Shown here piece after piece: positions 63,630 to 64,000 of a stretch of 64,000 bases of DNA (the stretch's first letter is position 1; each line of letters opens with the position of its first letter). A model generated the notes under the pieces. It was given only the letters and a program-made list of their open reading frames with translations, searched no databases and was not told the DNA's origin. The position numbers and the translations under genes were made by a program. The stretch comes from Flavobacterium potami (GTDB lineage: Bacteria > Bacteroidota > Bacteroidia > Flavobacteriales > Flavobacteriaceae), in assembly GCF_020026915.1 (NCBI RefSeq), contig NZ_JAINUY010000009.1, positions 124,001 through 188,000 on the forward strand. Direction: 5' to 3'.

Positions 63630-64000
63630 CTACCAAAGATTAGTTGGATAAACTTTTTGCGCTCTTAACTTTTCAATTTCTTTTTTTACTATTTCTTTAT
63701 CTTCTTTATAGGTTACTCCAAACCATTTTGCATTGGACTGAAGCACTTCAACAGAGGCATTATCCGACTTTAAGATCTCGTTTACTACCGACGTAATGAA
63801 AAATTCAGCTTTTAGATCGTTTTCATTTTCTTTAAGGAATTCTTCAAAAAGAGCGCCACCAAACTCAAAACATTTAGGTGTAAAGCCCCAGAAATTCATA
63901 GAAACAATCGTATTTTCATCAATCGGAATAAACTCGCCATTATCATCTTTACGCATCAGTTTTCCATCAATTTTTTCGATATGAGTTCGTTCTGTCACAT
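63630..64000 (-). CDS. Sugar nucleotidyltransferase, C-terminal part (cut by the window edge)
   Basis: The frame runs to the window edge without a stop. A GTG at 63996-63998 exists but is internal, because the sequence after it (TERTHIEKIDGKLMRKDDNGEF) is mid-domain. About 123 residues are visible: VSMNFWGFTPKCFEF and a tail with KWFGVTYKEDKE and LRAQKVYPTNLW. These recall NTP-sugar transferases of Bacteroidota, which make NDP-sugars from sugar 1-phosphates. The N-terminal nucleotide-binding motif is outside the window. It is one base upstream of the kinase gene, so the two work in sequence. Confidence 0.75.
   Translation of the reverse strand, partial: VTERTHIEKIDGKLMRKDDNGEFIPIDENTIVSMNFWGFTPKCFEFGGALFEEFLKENENDLKAEFFITSVVNEILKSDNASVEVLQSNAKWFGVTYKEDKEIVKKEIEKLRAQKVYPTNLW

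Noticed and set aside
63630..63998. A complete 122-residue gene starting at GTG 63996-63998
   Set aside because: The sequence after the GTG is the interior of a nucleotidyltransferase domain and the frame stays open to the window edge, so the gene is only partly visible.
1..64000. CRISPR arrays, tRNA, rRNA, insertion sequences or prophage genes
   Set aside because: None seen: no regularly spaced repeats with unique spacers, no transposase or integrase frames, no tRNA cloverleaf noticed by eye.

Overview
The window is low-GC DNA from a member of the Bacteroidota, most likely a Flavobacterium or close relative. Evidence: three SusC/SusD pairs, a hybrid two-component system (HTCS), a type IX secretion C-terminal domain, lipoproteins with short Bacteroidota-type signal peptides, no Shine-Dalgarno sites, and promoters of the TTG-N17-23-TAnnTTTG type. 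No tRNA, rRNA, insertion sequence or CRISPR array was seen.

Region 1 (1-20389) is a polysaccharide utilisation locus (PUL) read mainly on the minus strand. A susC-susD-susE operon runs into a GH43 enzyme carrying two ricin-type lectin domains and a sorting tail, then into a gene cut by the window edge. Separate units encode GH31-GH92-GH43 and another GH43. A divergent HTCS sensor/regulator sits at the end. Two near-identical 69-bp blocks lie upstream of susC and between the last GH43 and the HTCS; they look like the HTCS operator. A different palindrome overlaps the promoter of the GH31 unit and recurs with identical geometry at the GH2 beta-galactosidase promoter 25 kb away.

Region 2 (20391-29497) holds a TPR histidine kinase that is convergent with the HTCS, with one base between the two stop codons. 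A divergent susC-susD pair follows, then a lipoprotein resembling a family 14 polysaccharide lyase.

Region 3 (29660-41310) is a mixed block: Nudix hydrolase, DsbA-like protein, an AraC regulator with an old yellow enzyme and a DsrE-like protein, deaminase plus a second AraC regulator, PRC-barrel protein with a small membrane protein, thioredoxin-like protein, GH2 enzyme and a decayed TauD-type dioxygenase. Three copies of one operator, each exactly 22 bp from a -7 box, tie the AraC gene, the old yellow enzyme gene and the dsrE-like gene into one regulon. This is the clearest new regulatory unit in the window.

Region 4 (41372-47661) has a TonB receptor with a DUF4374 lipoprotein (probable siderophore-type uptake), a zinc alcohol dehydrogenase, a GC-rich structured RNA candidate ending in a terminator, a small gene predicted to be transcribed without a leader, and a single-domain response regulator.

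Region 5 (48047-64000) is a second minus-strand PUL: susC-susD, a DUF4874/DUF4832 lipoprotein, a PKD/CBM9-like lipoprotein, a DUF5009 membrane protein and a GH109 enzyme. Upstream, reading the same way, lie a sugar nucleotidyltransferase (cut by the edge), a NahK-like sugar kinase, an epimerase, a sugar MFS transporter and a phosphohexosamine mutase. Together these suggest release, import and activation of N-acetylated hexosamines; the substrate is inferred, not seen.
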